DNA of 64,000 bases from positions 40,402-104,401 of the forward strand of contig JAKUCV010003555.1 in assembly GCA_028386065.3 (NCBI GenBank). The letters are read 5' to 3'. Origin of the DNA: Turnera subulata (Eukaryota; Streptophyta; Magnoliopsida; Malpighiales; Passifloraceae). Below, piece after piece: positions 31,923 through 43,402 of this stretch; position 1 is the first letter of the stretch, and each line of letters starts with the position of its first letter. The notes under the pieces were generated by a model. It was not told the origin of the DNA. It saw nothing but the letters and a program-made list of their open reading frames with translations, and ran no database searches. The translations under genes and the position numbers were made by a program.

Positions 31923-33400
31923 TGATAGCCTCCTGCAAGTATACAGGGTATTGTAGTACCAAGGTCCTCTCACAGGGATCTTTGCTAAGTACTATCAACA
32001 ATGTGACACGCGATTATCTAGAAAATAAACCCTCGAAGAGGAGTCGATTAAGTGGAGCAAATAAGTAAACAAGTAAACAACAAAGAATGGTAAAAAACAA
32101 GATGACAATAAATAAAAACACCTAGGACTTCGGGGAATCCCTTGCCACAATTTCCATGCAATTAAGTGCAACATAACCAAGCCGTGTTCTGTCACTACAT
32201 GACCTGCCCGTGTAGATCTGATATTAAATCATAAAAATACTTTTCTTTGAAAGAACCGGTAAACTCAACTAGATCAATAACCTACTTCCGTAAGCCGTAA
32301 AACCCCTTCCTAACTTATCTCCACTATCCATTCTGCCAGTGTTGAAATGTATTAAGAGCTTTAAGTTCTTACCTTTAACTCTCTAATAGAAAGCACGCCC
32401 CTCCCGAGGTCGGTTTCTAAAGCCCGGTCTAAGGTTTTCTATAGGAAACTGACGCTGTCACTTAACAATCTCCTATTATGGATTTAAGCTAATTGTTGAT
32501 CAGGCAACTAACTTAATTAAGCATCAAAGATCAGATCAAAGAAGAATTAATTTAAGGAAATAATATTTTAATTAGGTTTGTATGAAAATAATGACAAGAT
32601 CATCCCCTACTCCTAGATTAGAAAATTAGCTAGACATAATTTGAGGAGAAACAAAACCAAGAGAAGGCATCATTTAATTCCAAGGTAAAAGTTAAATAAA
32701 TAAGTAAAGAAATAAACAAACCAACCTTGAATTGATGAATGACCACATCATTTGAATTAATTCCAAGCTCAAATTACAAAAAGGAACTAAGTGTTTGTTC
32801 CAAGGAAATAAAGAAAGAACAATAAAATTCCTAGCCTAATGCGTGAGTGACGAGCTATAGGGCTCAATCACCAACTGGAAGTGTTCCCTTTCCTCTTGAT
32901 TGCCTTGGCCTTTTATAGTCTTCATGGGATTAATTATGTGGCTGTGAAAGACTTGCTAATCTTGCCAAAATTAGATAGGTCAGCCAAATCACAATGCACG
33001 TAGGGAGTGGCACAAGAAATGGTCAAGGTTGACCATTAGTTCCTTTATTTGTTTGCCAAGGTGGTGACGTGTGAAAAAGCCAAGCTTTGAAGGATTCATG
33101 ACCAGAAAATGTCAAGCCCGAATCTCTCCTGTAGTATCTCTGGTAAGTTTTCAAAATATTCTTTGAAAAGTGTTCTGCTGCCAATTTGCAATACAAGTCC
33201 AAGCAAGCCCAAATTTATTGACTTGACTCCAAGCGACTCCAAAATTTTTTATTTCCTGCAAAAAAGTTCTTACACACTAGGAAAGATATTTATTAAAATA
33301 AAATAAAATAAAATGTTAGAAAAGTAAATAAATAAATACTAAAAGTAAGACAATAATTACAAAATAAACCCCAAAATGTGTGTAAAATATGTACACATCA
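31923..33400 (-). repeat. Athila-derivative 3' LTR
   Basis: 1478 bp, nearly identical by eye to 37833-39304. TATA-like CTATAAAAGG on the minus strand at 32909-32918. A polypurine TTTGGGGGCG precedes it on the minus strand (33401-33410). Confidence 0.88.
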
Positions 33401-35011
33401 CGCCCCCAAACTTAAGCTTTTGTTTGTCCCCAAGCAAATAACGTGAAAACAAGGGTAAAAAAAGAATCACTCAACGGGTCTAGTAAAAGCCAAAATTTCA
33501 AATTCACAGAAAATCCTTCAAAGATACCCCAAGATGTCACGGTTCCCTGACTTGCAAAGAACCTAAAAAAATAATCTCAACTGAACCGAATTCCACCTAA
33601 CTGGGCAGCGACATCATTTGAACAAATTCTCTTTCTTCCTCAATTTTGCTAAAAAAAGTAGGTTCGTCTTGGCATTTATTAAAGAAAAGAAACAAGGTCA
33701 AATAAGCAGGTTCATTCCTCAGTCTCCACTAATAACAAGGACATCAATCAAAAGGATTAAAAAGGACTTAATTTAGGTTGAAATGGGGTAAGGGTTAAGT
33801 TAACAAGAAATGAAAAAAGGATAAACAAAAGATGCAAATGCTCGAACGAAAAATTTATACAATAACATTTAGCCAAATAAAATGATTAGCCAAATAAAAT
33901 GATTTTCGGATGGTTCCAAGTCTGTGTGCGTGATGGAGAATTTTTTTCTATCTTGTTTTTCGATTTTTTTCTTTTCTTTTCTTTCTTTTTTTTTTTTTTT
34001 TGCATATGAGAAGAGACAATTATGTTGATGAAGAAATAGCTCTTTGCCCCTTTCTCTCATCTTTTTTTTTTTGTGTTTGTTTTGAGAAGAAAATAAACAA
34101 CCATCTCCAATATCTACACGGGCTCCTTATGTTGTGCCTGAATAAATGGACCGATAAACCATCAAGTATGTATCAAGTGCCAAAAAGGTACAAAATAATT
34201 CGAGCAAATGCATAAAGGAAGGGAAAAAGAAAAGAAGATGTGATGATAGCCATGGTTTCAAAATGGTTAAGGTAGTGAGTGTGGGTTTGAAAGAATGTTG
34301 GTTATCAATTCGGGCTCAAAAGAGGTTAGCAAGGGAAAGATATATACGCATGGGTAGACTGTGTCTAAAGGTTAGTGTTGCAAACCAAATAAAACGCCTT
34401 AATCATGTCCAAATGAAGTTGTCCTTGTAAAAATTTCGCCTCGACCGAGCCATGAACCTATTCTAAGACCTGTTAATAATGCCAATTTTTCTTTTTTTTT
34501 TCTTTGAAAAGTAACAGCGAAAAGAGTTAGTCGGATAATGTGAATCAAATGACATCGCGGCCCAGGAAGATATTACCCAACCCATATCGAATTTTTCTTA
34601 AAAGGCCATTACAAACCCGAGAACACCTGTCATACATGGGATATAAATGTTGAATTTCCTGTTTGATTTTCAAGTCGGAACCAATAAACCCAATTGAGTG
34701 AATTGTGGTTTACAAAAAATTTATTCATGCAAAGAAAATAACAAAAACAAAAACAAATTTTGAAAAATTTATTCATGCATACTAAAAAGATAAAAATTAT
34801 GCTGAAAAAATTAAAAAATAAATAATCTATTTGCCCCCTTAAAATTGAAATGTCCAGTGTCCTCACTGCACCAAAATATAAAAAGGAAAGATAAAACCTG
34901 ATTTTTTTCTTCTTGGGGCTGTCATGGGGATGACTTCTTTATTGATGCAAAATTGTGGGTTGCCTCCCACATAGCGCTTCTTTAATGTCTTGTAGCTGGA
35001 CTCGATGCTCC
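33401..35011 (-). other. Athila-derivative 3' non-coding region
   Basis: 1.6 kb without coding potential and with homopolymer runs (near 33965-34075). The minus-strand sequence GCGCTATGTGGGAGGCAACC near 34955-34976 is a hallmark of plant Athila/Tat elements just downstream of their coding end. Most of pol is absent between gag-protease and this region. Confidence 0.65.
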
Positions 35012-37703
35012 TCATGCCGAAAGTGGGTTGGAGAATGGCTGCATTACCTCTTGTCTGGTAGGCTCTCCAGGATCGAAAGGCTTGGGCAGCAAGACTCTGT
35101 GAGTATAAACTGAGGGATTAATCCCTATCATATCAGAAGAATACTCAATTGTCTTCTTATGTCGCCCCATATCTTTCTGCAACTTCTCTTCTTCTCCCTC
35201 CATAAAACCCGCATTTATGACCTCTTGGTATGTGGAATTTGGTTCCAAAGGTGCATAATGGAGTTTAGCAGGTGAAGGTTTCAACTCAACCTTCAGAGTT
35301 GTTCCTACGGGTAGGTCATCCCGTGTCTTCTTCAGCTTTTCAAACATCATAGCCTCTTCTGCAGGCACCGGTGATAAGATATCAAGCTGGCACGCACATT
35401 CAACAATCTCAAGATTTGTATCTCCTGTGTTTTTATTTTGAGATATGTAAGCCAAAAGTGGATCTGTACAGAATTCCTGCGCGAAAACTTCTTTGAGTGC
35501 TTCGTCAATGACGTCGATTCGGTAGCACGAGTCATCTGAGCTTTCTTTTTGCATTGCTTCCTCGACATTGAAATTGATTTCTTCAGATCCGACCCGTAAA
35601 GTGAGCTTTCCATTCTTGACGTCAATGAGTGCTCCAGCAGTTGCTAAAAATGGTCGCCCTAGGATGAGAGGAGTGTGGCAGTCTACTTCTATGTCCAATA
35701 CCACAAAGTCAACTGGGACAAAAAAATTTCCCAATCTTAATGGGAACATCTTCCAGAATGCCCACTGGATACTTAACTGAACGATCTGCTAGATGGAGAG
35801 ACATAGCAGTGGGTTTCATATCCCCCATGTTTAGCTGCTTGCTGACAGACAGAGGGATTACACTGACACTTGCCCCAAGGTTGCAGAGTGCACTCTTGAT
35901 GTGTACTTTCCCTATGTCACAAGGGATAGAGAAACTTCCTGGATCTTTCAACTTATTCGGAAGCTTATTCTGGATGATAGCACTACATTCCTCTGTCAGG
36001 GCCACTGTCCCATAATCAATCAATTTATTCTTATTGGACAAGATGTCCTTTAAGAATTTTGCATAGGTGGGCATCTGGGACACGGCTTCGATGAACGGAA
36101 TGTTTATGTAGAGCTTCTTCATGATCTCTAGGAACCGTCCATACTTCTTATCGTGGACTAGTGGGTTAAGCCTTTGAGGAAAAGGAATGGGTGGAACATA
36201 GGCTTTTTCTTCATCTTCCTTTTCCTTCCCTTTCTCGGTTGACACAGCCTGCTCGTGCTTTGTGGACTTCTCTTTTTGCACAGCCTGGCCATGCTCTGCT
36301 TCTTTTACCGGGGTAGAAGGTGGTTGGCGCTCCGGATATTGGGTTCCACTCCTAAGAGTGATCGCATTGCATTGAGCGTTCGGATTGACTTTTGGTTTGC
36401 CTGGTAGTCTGCCGGGATTTCCCTGACTAGGGTTAGCTTGAGAAATCTCACATTCAAGACTGTTGATTTTGTCAGAAAGCCCTTTCACAACCTGCTGCTG
36501 CTCTTCCATAAATGACTTGAGTAGTGACTGCAAGTCATCTTTAGGGGTCGGTTGATATGCCTGTGCCGGTTGTTTTGGAGGAAATCCAAGAGGACACCTT
36601 TCGGCTGGATTTTGATTGGGCTGTAGAGGTTTCCAGGAGAAGTTAGGGTGATCCCTCCAACCTGGGTTGAAGGTGTTTGAATATGGGTCCCTCTGAATGC
36701 TCTGGTTAATAATACTGATTTGCTCAGGGTATGGTTCTTCAAAGCCTCCCTTAGCGGAGCATCCTGAATAACTTCCGTCGCATCTGGCACATGAATGGGA
36801 TTGTCCCTTCCCATTCATTTTCTTAAGGGCATCCATCTTGGCATTCAACGGGTTGATTGCGTCAAGTTCAAGAACGCCGACTGTTTTTCCGCCAGCTATC
36901 TCGGCAGTCCATTCGAACTTGTTACTGGCGATGTGTTCAAACATGTCATACACATCTTCAGCATCTTTAGCTAAAGCTACTCCTCTGGTTGCTGCATCAA
37001 CATGTGCACGGAGGGTCTCGTTTAGGCCAGCATAGAATTTCTCCACAATCAGCCAATCTGGAAGGCCATGTTGTGGACATCTTCTTAGTGCATCTTTAAA
37101 TCTTTCCCACGCATCGTAGAACGATTCATTGGCCTTTTGTTTGAACTCCATTATGTTGTTTCGAAATGTCATGGCCTTCCTGGGCGGGAAAAATTTCTTC
37201 AAAAAAGCCTGGGATACGGCAGTCCATGTATTAAATGTCCCAGGAGCTTGTGCCGCCAACCACGCCTTTGCCTTATCCTTGAGTGAGAAAGGAAAGAGGC
37301 GCAGCTTGATAGCATCTTCCGAGGTTCCATTTACCTTGATCGTGTCACAAATTATCAAGAAATCTTGCAAGTGTTGATTTGGATCTTCAACAGAGGAGCC
37401 CCCGAAAGGATCTTGCTGGACCATCTTGATAAGGGCCGGCTTTAGCTCAAAGTTGTTTGCTTGCACAGTTGGGCGGACCACACTGGACTGTGCAAGAGTT
37501 GCATCTGGGATTGAGAAGTCTCGAACAGGCCTTCCCCGAGGCCCGAATTGGACTCCCTCGATATGTTCAGCCATTTCTCCTTCGGTCGAGGTGCCGTCCT
37601 CTGATTCCTTCTCGAGCCGAAATCTACGGAGTTTGGCCCAAAAGTTTCTTTCGATCTCAGGATCTAGCTTTCCAGGTGGTACTCCCAAGCTCATAGTATT
37701 CAT
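35012..37703 (-). pseudogene. Athila-derivative gag and protease, truncated before RT
   Basis: Read leftward from an ATG at 37703 (MNTMSLGVPPGKLDPEIE). The Athila capsid motifs GSSVEDPNQHLQDFL, AKAWLAAQAPGTFNTW and GLPDWLIVEKFYAGLN are present over about 250 residues. A zinc-poor linker follows, then MPTYAKFLKDILSNK and the protease ALCNLGASVSVIP, with Asn instead of the catalytic Asp (GAC to AAC). A frameshift near 35730 leads to LILGRPFLATAGALID and the start of the RT region (ELKPSPAKLHYAPL…, DMIGINPSVYTHRVLL), ending at 35012 before any catalytic RT motif. Confidence 0.82.
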
Positions 37704-37808
37704 GCACCAAAGAGATCTGAAGAAGAAAACACACTGAACAAACGGGTGAAGAAAGAAAAGAAAAATCTAGATTACCCAAAACACAAAGTCAAATAATATT
37801 AACGACGA

Positions 37809-37826
37809 TCCCCGGCAACGGCGCCA
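37809..37826 (-). other. primer-binding site, Asp-tRNA type
   Basis: TGGCGCCGTTGCCGGGGA on the minus strand, six bases from the 5' LTR end. This is the classic Athila PBS. Confidence 0.88.
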
Positions 37827-37832
37827 AAAACT

Positions 37833-39304
37833 TGATAGCATCCTACAAGTATACAGGGTGTTGTAGTACCAAGGTCGTCTCACAGGGATCTTTGCTAAGT
37901 ACTATTAACAATGTGACACGCGATTATCTAGAAAATAAACCCTCGAAGAGGAGTCGATTAAGTGGAGCAAATAAGTAAACAAGTAAACAGCAAATAATGG
38001 TAAAAATGAGATGACAATAAATAAAAACACCTAGGACTTCGGGGAATCCCTTGCCACAATTTCCATGCAATTAAGTGCAACATAACCAAGTCGTGTTCTG
38101 TCACTACATGACCTGCCCGTGTAGATCTGATATTAAATCATAAAAATACTTTTCTTTGAAAGAACCGGTAAACTCAACTAGATCAACAACCTACTTCCGT
38201 AAGCCGTAAAACCCCTTCCTAACGTATCTCCACTATCCATTCTGCCAGTGTTGAAATAAATTAAGAGCTTTAAGTTCTTACCTTTAACTCTCTAATAGAA
38301 AGCACGCCCCTCCCGAGGTCAGTTTCTAAAGCCCGGTCTAAGGTTTTCTACAGGAAACTGACGCTGTCACTTAACAATCTCCTATTATGGATTTAAGCTA
38401 ATTGTTGATCAGGCAACTAGATTAATTAAGCATCAAAGACCAGATCAAAGAAGAATTAATTTAAGAAAATAATATTTTAATTAGGTTTGCATGAAAATAA
38501 TGACAAGATCATCCCCTACTCCTAGATTAGAAAATTAGCTAGACATAATTTGGGAAGAAATAAAACCAAGAGAAGGCATCATTTAATTCCAAAGTAAAAG
38601 TTAAATAAATAAATAAATAAATAAACAAATCAACCTTGAATTGATGAATGACCACGTCACTTGAATTAATTCCAAGCTCAAATTACAAAAAGGAACTAAG
38701 TGTTTGTTCCAAGGAAATAAGGAAGGAACAATAAAATTCCTAGCCTAATGCGTGAGTGACGAGCTGCAGGGCTCAGTCACCAACTGGAAGTATCCCCTTT
38801 CCTCTTAGTTGCCTTGGCCTTTTATAGTCTTCATGGGATCAATTATGTGGCTGTGAAAGACTTTCTAATCTTGCCAAAATTAGATAGGTCAGCCAAATCA
38901 CATGCACGTAGGGAGTGGCGCAAGAAATGGTCAAGGTTGAGCATCAGTTCCTTTATTTGTTTGCCAAGGTGGTGACGTGTGAAAAAGCCAAGCTTTGAAG
39001 GATTCATGACCAGAAAATGTCAAGCCCGAATCTCTCCTGTAGTATCTCTGGTAAGTTTTCAAAATATTCTTTGAAAAGTGTTCTGCTGCCAATTTGTAAT
39101 ACAAGTCCAAGCAAGCCCAAATTTATTGATTTGACTCCAAGAGATTCCAAAATTCTTTATTTCTTGCAAAAAAAGTCCTTACACACTAGGAAAGAGAATT
39201 ATTAAAATAAAATAAAATGTTAGAAAAGTAAATAAATAAATACTAAAAGTAAGACAATAATCACAAAATAAACTCCAAAATGTGTGTAAAATATGCACAC
39301 ATCA
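37833..39304 (-). repeat. Athila-derivative 5' LTR
   Basis: 1472 bp, the partner of 31923-33400. Confidence 0.88.
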
Positions 39305-39309
39305 GAGAT

Positions 39310-41347
39310 AATGACATATTATCTCAGTGGACACCTCCTTTTACACCACAACATAATAGTGTGTCAGAAAGGAGGAATAAAACCTTGTTAGACATGGTTC
39401 GATCCATGATAAGCTTTGCAGATTTACCTAAGTCTTTTTGGGGCTTTGCACTAGAAACTGCTATTTGAACTTTGAATAGAGTTTCATCTAAATCGGTAAA
39501 TAAGACTCCACATGAGTTGTGGACAGATAAGAAACCAATACTTTCTCACATACGAGTATGGGGATGCTATGCATATGTGAAGAAAGTGGTATCGAATAAG
39601 TTAGAACCTAAGTCCGATAAGTGTCTATTTGTGGGATATCCTAAAGAAACTACAGCATATTATTTATACAATCCTTTGGAATAAAAAGTGTTTGTTTCAA
39701 AGCATGCTATCTTTTTAGAGAAAGAGTTTCTTCTAAAAGAAGATAGTGAGAGTAGAATAGAGCTTGAAGAAATTCAACATTCACAAATAGAAGAAGATCA
39801 ATCGATTAATCCTACAAAAATTACTCATGATGATGTAGTAATTACGGAGCCTGATGTTACGCATGCTCCTAGGCGTTCTACAAGAGTACGTTCTGCACCT
39901 GAGAAACTTAATCTCTTATAGATGAGAACAAGAATATTGCTCTTCTAGAAGATGATGAGCCAACTAGCTGTGAGGAAGTTTTGAAAAGTTCAGAATCTAA
40001 CTTGTGGTTGAAGGCTATGAAATCTGAAATGGTTTCCATATATGAAAACAAAGTTTGGACTTTGGAAGATCCACCTGAAGGTGTAAAACCTGTTGGGTGT
40101 AAATGGGTCTTCAAGAAAATAAAAAGACATGGATGGTAGTGTGATTACTTACAAAGCACGACTAGTAGCGAAAGGTTATCGTAAAAAACAAGGAGTTGAT
40201 TATGATGAAACTTTCTCACCTGTAGCCATGCTCAAATCCATTAGAATTTTGCTTGCTATTGCCGCTCATTATGACTATGAGATTTGGCAAATGGATGTAA
40301 AGACTGCTTTCCTTAATGGAAACTTAACCAAGGAGGTGTATATGACACAACCTGAAGGTTTTACATCCAATGATAGCAACAAAGTATGCAGGCTTCAAAG
40401 ATCCATCTTTGAATTGAAGTAAGCCTCTAGGAGTTGGAACATCCGATTTGACGAGACAATCAAACAGTTTTGTTTCTCACAAAATCAGGATGAACCATGT
40501 GTTTATCGAAAGGTCAGTGGGAGTGCAATCGTTTTCCTTGTACTATATGTAGATGATATATTACTCATAGGCAACGTTGTCTCAATTCTTCATTCAGTCA
40601 AGATTTGGCTTTTGAAGCAATTCTTCATCGAAGACCTTGGAGAAGCAACTTACATATTGGGGATTAGGATCTATAGAGATAGATCGAAGAAGTTGCTTGG
40701 TCTTTCGCAGTCTACATACATAGAAAAGATGCTAAAGAAGTTTCGCCTGGATCTTTCTAAGAAAGGATTTATCCCAATGGTTCATGGGAAGCACCTTTCC
40801 AAATCTATGTGTCCCAAAACACAAGAGGAAAGAAAACGCATGAGTAAGATACCATATGCTTCTGCCATAGGATCCATCATGTATGCTATGATATGTACTC
40901 GACCTGATGTTGCATTTGCACTTAGTGCCCCAAGTAGATTCCAATCCAATTATGGAGAGGAACATTAGGTGGCTGCAATGAATATCCTAAAATACTTGAG
41001 AAGAACTAAGGATATGTTCTTGGTATATGGAGAAGGTGACTTACAAGTAAGTGGGTATACTGATGCCAGCTTCCAATCTGATAAGGATGATTGCAAGTCA
41101 CAATCTAGCTTCGTTTTTCTGTTAGGCGGAGGTGCAGTTTCTTGGAAAAGTTCGAAATAAGAAAAAACTGCGGATTCAACGACCGAAGCAAAGTATATAG
41201 CCGCTTCTGAGGCAGCTAAAGAAGCAGTTTGGATCAAGAAGTTCATCACCGAACTTGGAGTGGTACCTAACATTAATGATCCAATACCATTGTATTGTGA
41301 TTATAATGAAGCTATAGTGCAAGCAAAGGAACCATGGTCTCATCAAC
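39310..41347 (+). pseudogene. Copia-A integrase (second part), reverse transcriptase, RNase H (first part)
   Basis: Resumes with NDILSQWTPPFTPQHNSVSERR, which holds the integrase Glu. Then come WVFKKIKR, a frame break near 40128, the RT motifs [11 protein letters not shown] and YVDDILLIG (about 40546), and RNase H with GYTDASFQSD and DSTTEAKYIAAS. Premature stops include TAA 39682, 40420 and 41158 (Gln positions) and TAG 40966 (Trp position). The frame is cut at 41347 in the conserved SHQRSKH region by the foldback element. Confidence 0.82.
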
Positions 41348-41361
41348 TGTGAAGGCCCTCT

Positions 41362-42733
41362 TGTAAGTTTCCTATAGCTATTATGACACTCATAATAGGC
41401 ACAATATGCAGCGGAATTATAGAAACTAACCAAGAACCACATGTGAAGCAACATAAACCGTACAACAATTTTTACAAACCTTATGTGGTTGAGATCTTTC
41501 ACTCAGCTGAAGTATGGAATCAGCAAGAGCAAGACAAAGGCCTGGCTCCTCTACGGTATCCACACGAACCGTGATCGACTTGGAATCGTCACACGAATCA
41601 AGCCTCGAGCTCCCCCGGACTGATGTGCTAGCAACAAGAAATCGGAAGCTAAGTGTTTTGGGTGTTTTTCTTCCTTCTTTCACCAAGAAGAAGAAAAGAG
41701 CAAGAGGAGTGTTTTTTGAGCTCTGAAAACGTGCAAAGAGAGGGGAGGGAGCAGCAAATGATCTGATCACTTAGCCACTAAACACACCCATCCGTAATGT
41801 ATAAGTGGATTAGTGGTAATGGCCAACACATGGTCCCCATGATAATGACATTCATTATCTTTACCACCCACTAACCCATAAGCAGATAACACACTCCCAA
41901 AGCACTAAGTTTGACCCAATAATTCTGGTAATTAGTGAGCCAAAACAACCCTGGTTCAACCACGGTCCAACCACACCCAGTCCAACCATGGTCCAACCAC
42001 GGTTCAACCATCTGCTTGAATCAACGGTTCTATGTGTGTGACCCTGTAGGCACTTGTAACGTCCGGCAATAATTGTAAAATCTCATTTTACAATTATAAG
42101 CAAAGAGCGGCGTCTAGCAACACATCATTGCTACCCGAACGACAAGATCAGTACTGATTCTCTGTGCCTCGGAACATGTCATCATCCCTTCGTTCCATTA
42201 TCAAGATTAAACCGAGACACGGAATATGTCAATCTCGTATATGTTTAATCTATGTTTCTTGATCCCCGAGTTAACTGTATAAAACGGATACCCGTGATAT
42301 CACCATATCACCTAATCCGAGCATGGCCATGCATATAACAGTTCAACTCTATCAAGAAACCATCCGATAATATACCCGTTATATGGGTCGGACGAATCCC
42401 CTCTTGATCAATCAAAACCCACTACATAATCATCATATACCCAATGATTACCCTTATGTCCACCCAGTTACGGATGACTAGGAATAATATCAAAGTACAT
42501 GATTCATATGTTGGATACCTTGACGATCTCAGGTATACGCTAGTCTTAATTTATTATTACAACCTATCCGTAATAATAATCGACTAGGGACATTTAAGAA
42601 TATGAAATATTCTAGGGTTATAAGTATGTGCAAGCGTTTATCTCATAAACGATACTTATTGGAATAACCTCAGTGCGTATACATGACTACAAATAATCAT
42701 CCATGATTGGCTTTTGGGCATATTACACTAACA
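41362..42733 (-). mobile_element. solo copia LTR inside the foldback element
   Basis: 1372 bp. On the minus strand it begins TGTTAGTGTAATATGCCC, like other copia LTRs here, contains ATTCCGCTGCATATTG near its end, and finishes ACTTACA. It is flanked by a perfect 5 bp duplication CCTCT (41357-41361 and 42734-42738). No internal region or second LTR, so it is a product of LTR-LTR recombination. It contains GGTTCAACCACGGTCCAACC-type short repeats near 41951-42010. Confidence 0.8.
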
Positions 42734-42738
42734 CCTCT

Positions 42739-43196
42739 CCCCGAAGGACCCACCATATTCAGGTATTGTTACATCACATCCCTCAGCCCACACCTTTTCA
42801 AGGTTTAATCCTTTACCATGCTGCAGCACTAGGGATTCGAACTCGGGACGTGATGCTTTTTATCCCCCTCAAGGAGAGCACATTCACCAATTCATCTGGC
42901 CCTCTCTCCGAGGGACCCACCATATTCAGGTATTGTTACATCACATCCCTCAGCCCACACCTTTTCAAGGTTTAATCCTTTACCATGCTGCAGCACTAGG
43001 GATTCGAACTCGGGACGTGATGCTTTTACCATGGTGAAGGTGCTCTCCTTGTGGGGGATAAAAAGCATCACGTCCCGAGTTCGAATCCCTAGTGCTGCAG
43101 CATGGTAAAGGATTAAACCTTGAAAAGGTGTGGGCTGAGGGATGTGATGTAACAATACCTGAATATGGTGGGTCCCTCGGGGAGAGGGCCTTCACA
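42739..43196. repeat. three-copy unit forming a long hairpin, with tRNA-like box B
   Basis: Unit 1 (about 42739-42897) and unit 2 (about 42898-43046) are direct repeats. Unit 3 (about 43047-43196) is their inverted copy, so units 2 and 3 fold into a stem of about 140 bp with a ~30-base loop. Each unit contains GAGTTCGAATCCC (reverse strand in units 1 and 2), which matches the RNA polymerase III box B. A box-A-like AATTGGTGAATGTGC lies upstream of it in unit 1. This suggests a tRNA-derived SINE origin. Confidence 0.6.
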
Positions 43197-43201
43197 TCAA
43201 C

Positions 43202-43386
43202 GATCCAAGCATGTACTTAGGTGCTACCACCTTATTCGAGAGATAGTTGGTAGAAATGATGTGAAGGTAGAAAGAGTCCCCACAGATCACATTGTGGTTG
43301 ATCCTCTCACAAAGGCACTAGCCCAAACCAAGTTTGAATACTATATAAATTCTATGGGAATTAAGCATATGGATGGTTGGCTCTAG
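43202..43386 (+). pseudogene. Copia-A RNase H, C-terminal end
   Basis: Resumes directly after the foldback element with RSKHVLRCYHLIREIV and ends with VVDPLTKALAQTKFEYY and MGIKHMDGWL, then the stop at 43384-43386. These are typical final motifs of plant copia pol. Confidence 0.8.
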
Positions 43387-43390
43387 TGCA

Positions 43391-43402
43391 AGTGGGAGAT
43401 TT
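43391..43402 (+). other. Copia-A polypurine tract
   Basis: AGTGGGAGATTT followed by TGTTAG. AAGTGGGAGATTG|TTAG is the usual plant copia junction, which fixes the 3' LTR start here rather than at 44625. Confidence 0.75.

Larger units (their letters stand above)
31923..39304 (-). mobile_element. Athila-lineage gag-only derivative (TR-GAG-like) inserted in Copia-A integrase
   Basis: Two ~1.47 kb LTRs (TGATAGC…CACATCA in window orientation), an Asp-tRNA PBS, and a gag-protease frame, but no RT core, RNase H or integrase. The flanks are aagat (31918-31922) and gagat (39305-39309), a 5 bp duplication with one mismatch. The host integrase frame continues across it. Such elements depend on enzymes from autonomous Athila elements. 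Confidence 0.85.
41348..43196. mobile_element. foldback element with 14 bp termini, split by a solo LTR
   Basis: Ends TGTGAAGGCCCTCT and AGAGGGCCTTCACA are inverted repeats, flanked by a perfect 5 bp duplication TCAAC (41343-41347 and 43197-43201) that restores the Copia-A RNase H frame. Without the solo LTR the element is about 470 bp: 41348-41361 plus 42739-43196. It consists of three copies of one ~150 bp unit, two direct and one inverted. No coding capacity. The class is uncertain: 5 bp TSD and TG/CA ends as in LTR elements, long inverted arms as in foldback elements, box-B motifs as in SINEs. Confidence 0.7.

Noticed and set aside
41348..43196. Single solo LTR of 1849 bp
   Set aside because: An inner pair of cctct duplications flanks 41362-42733, so the solo LTR is smaller and sits inside a distinct foldback element with its own tcaac duplication.
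42739..43196. Functional tRNA gene
   Set aside because: Box B is present, but no cloverleaf with anticodon and acceptor stem can be built; it fits a SINE-derived repeat better.
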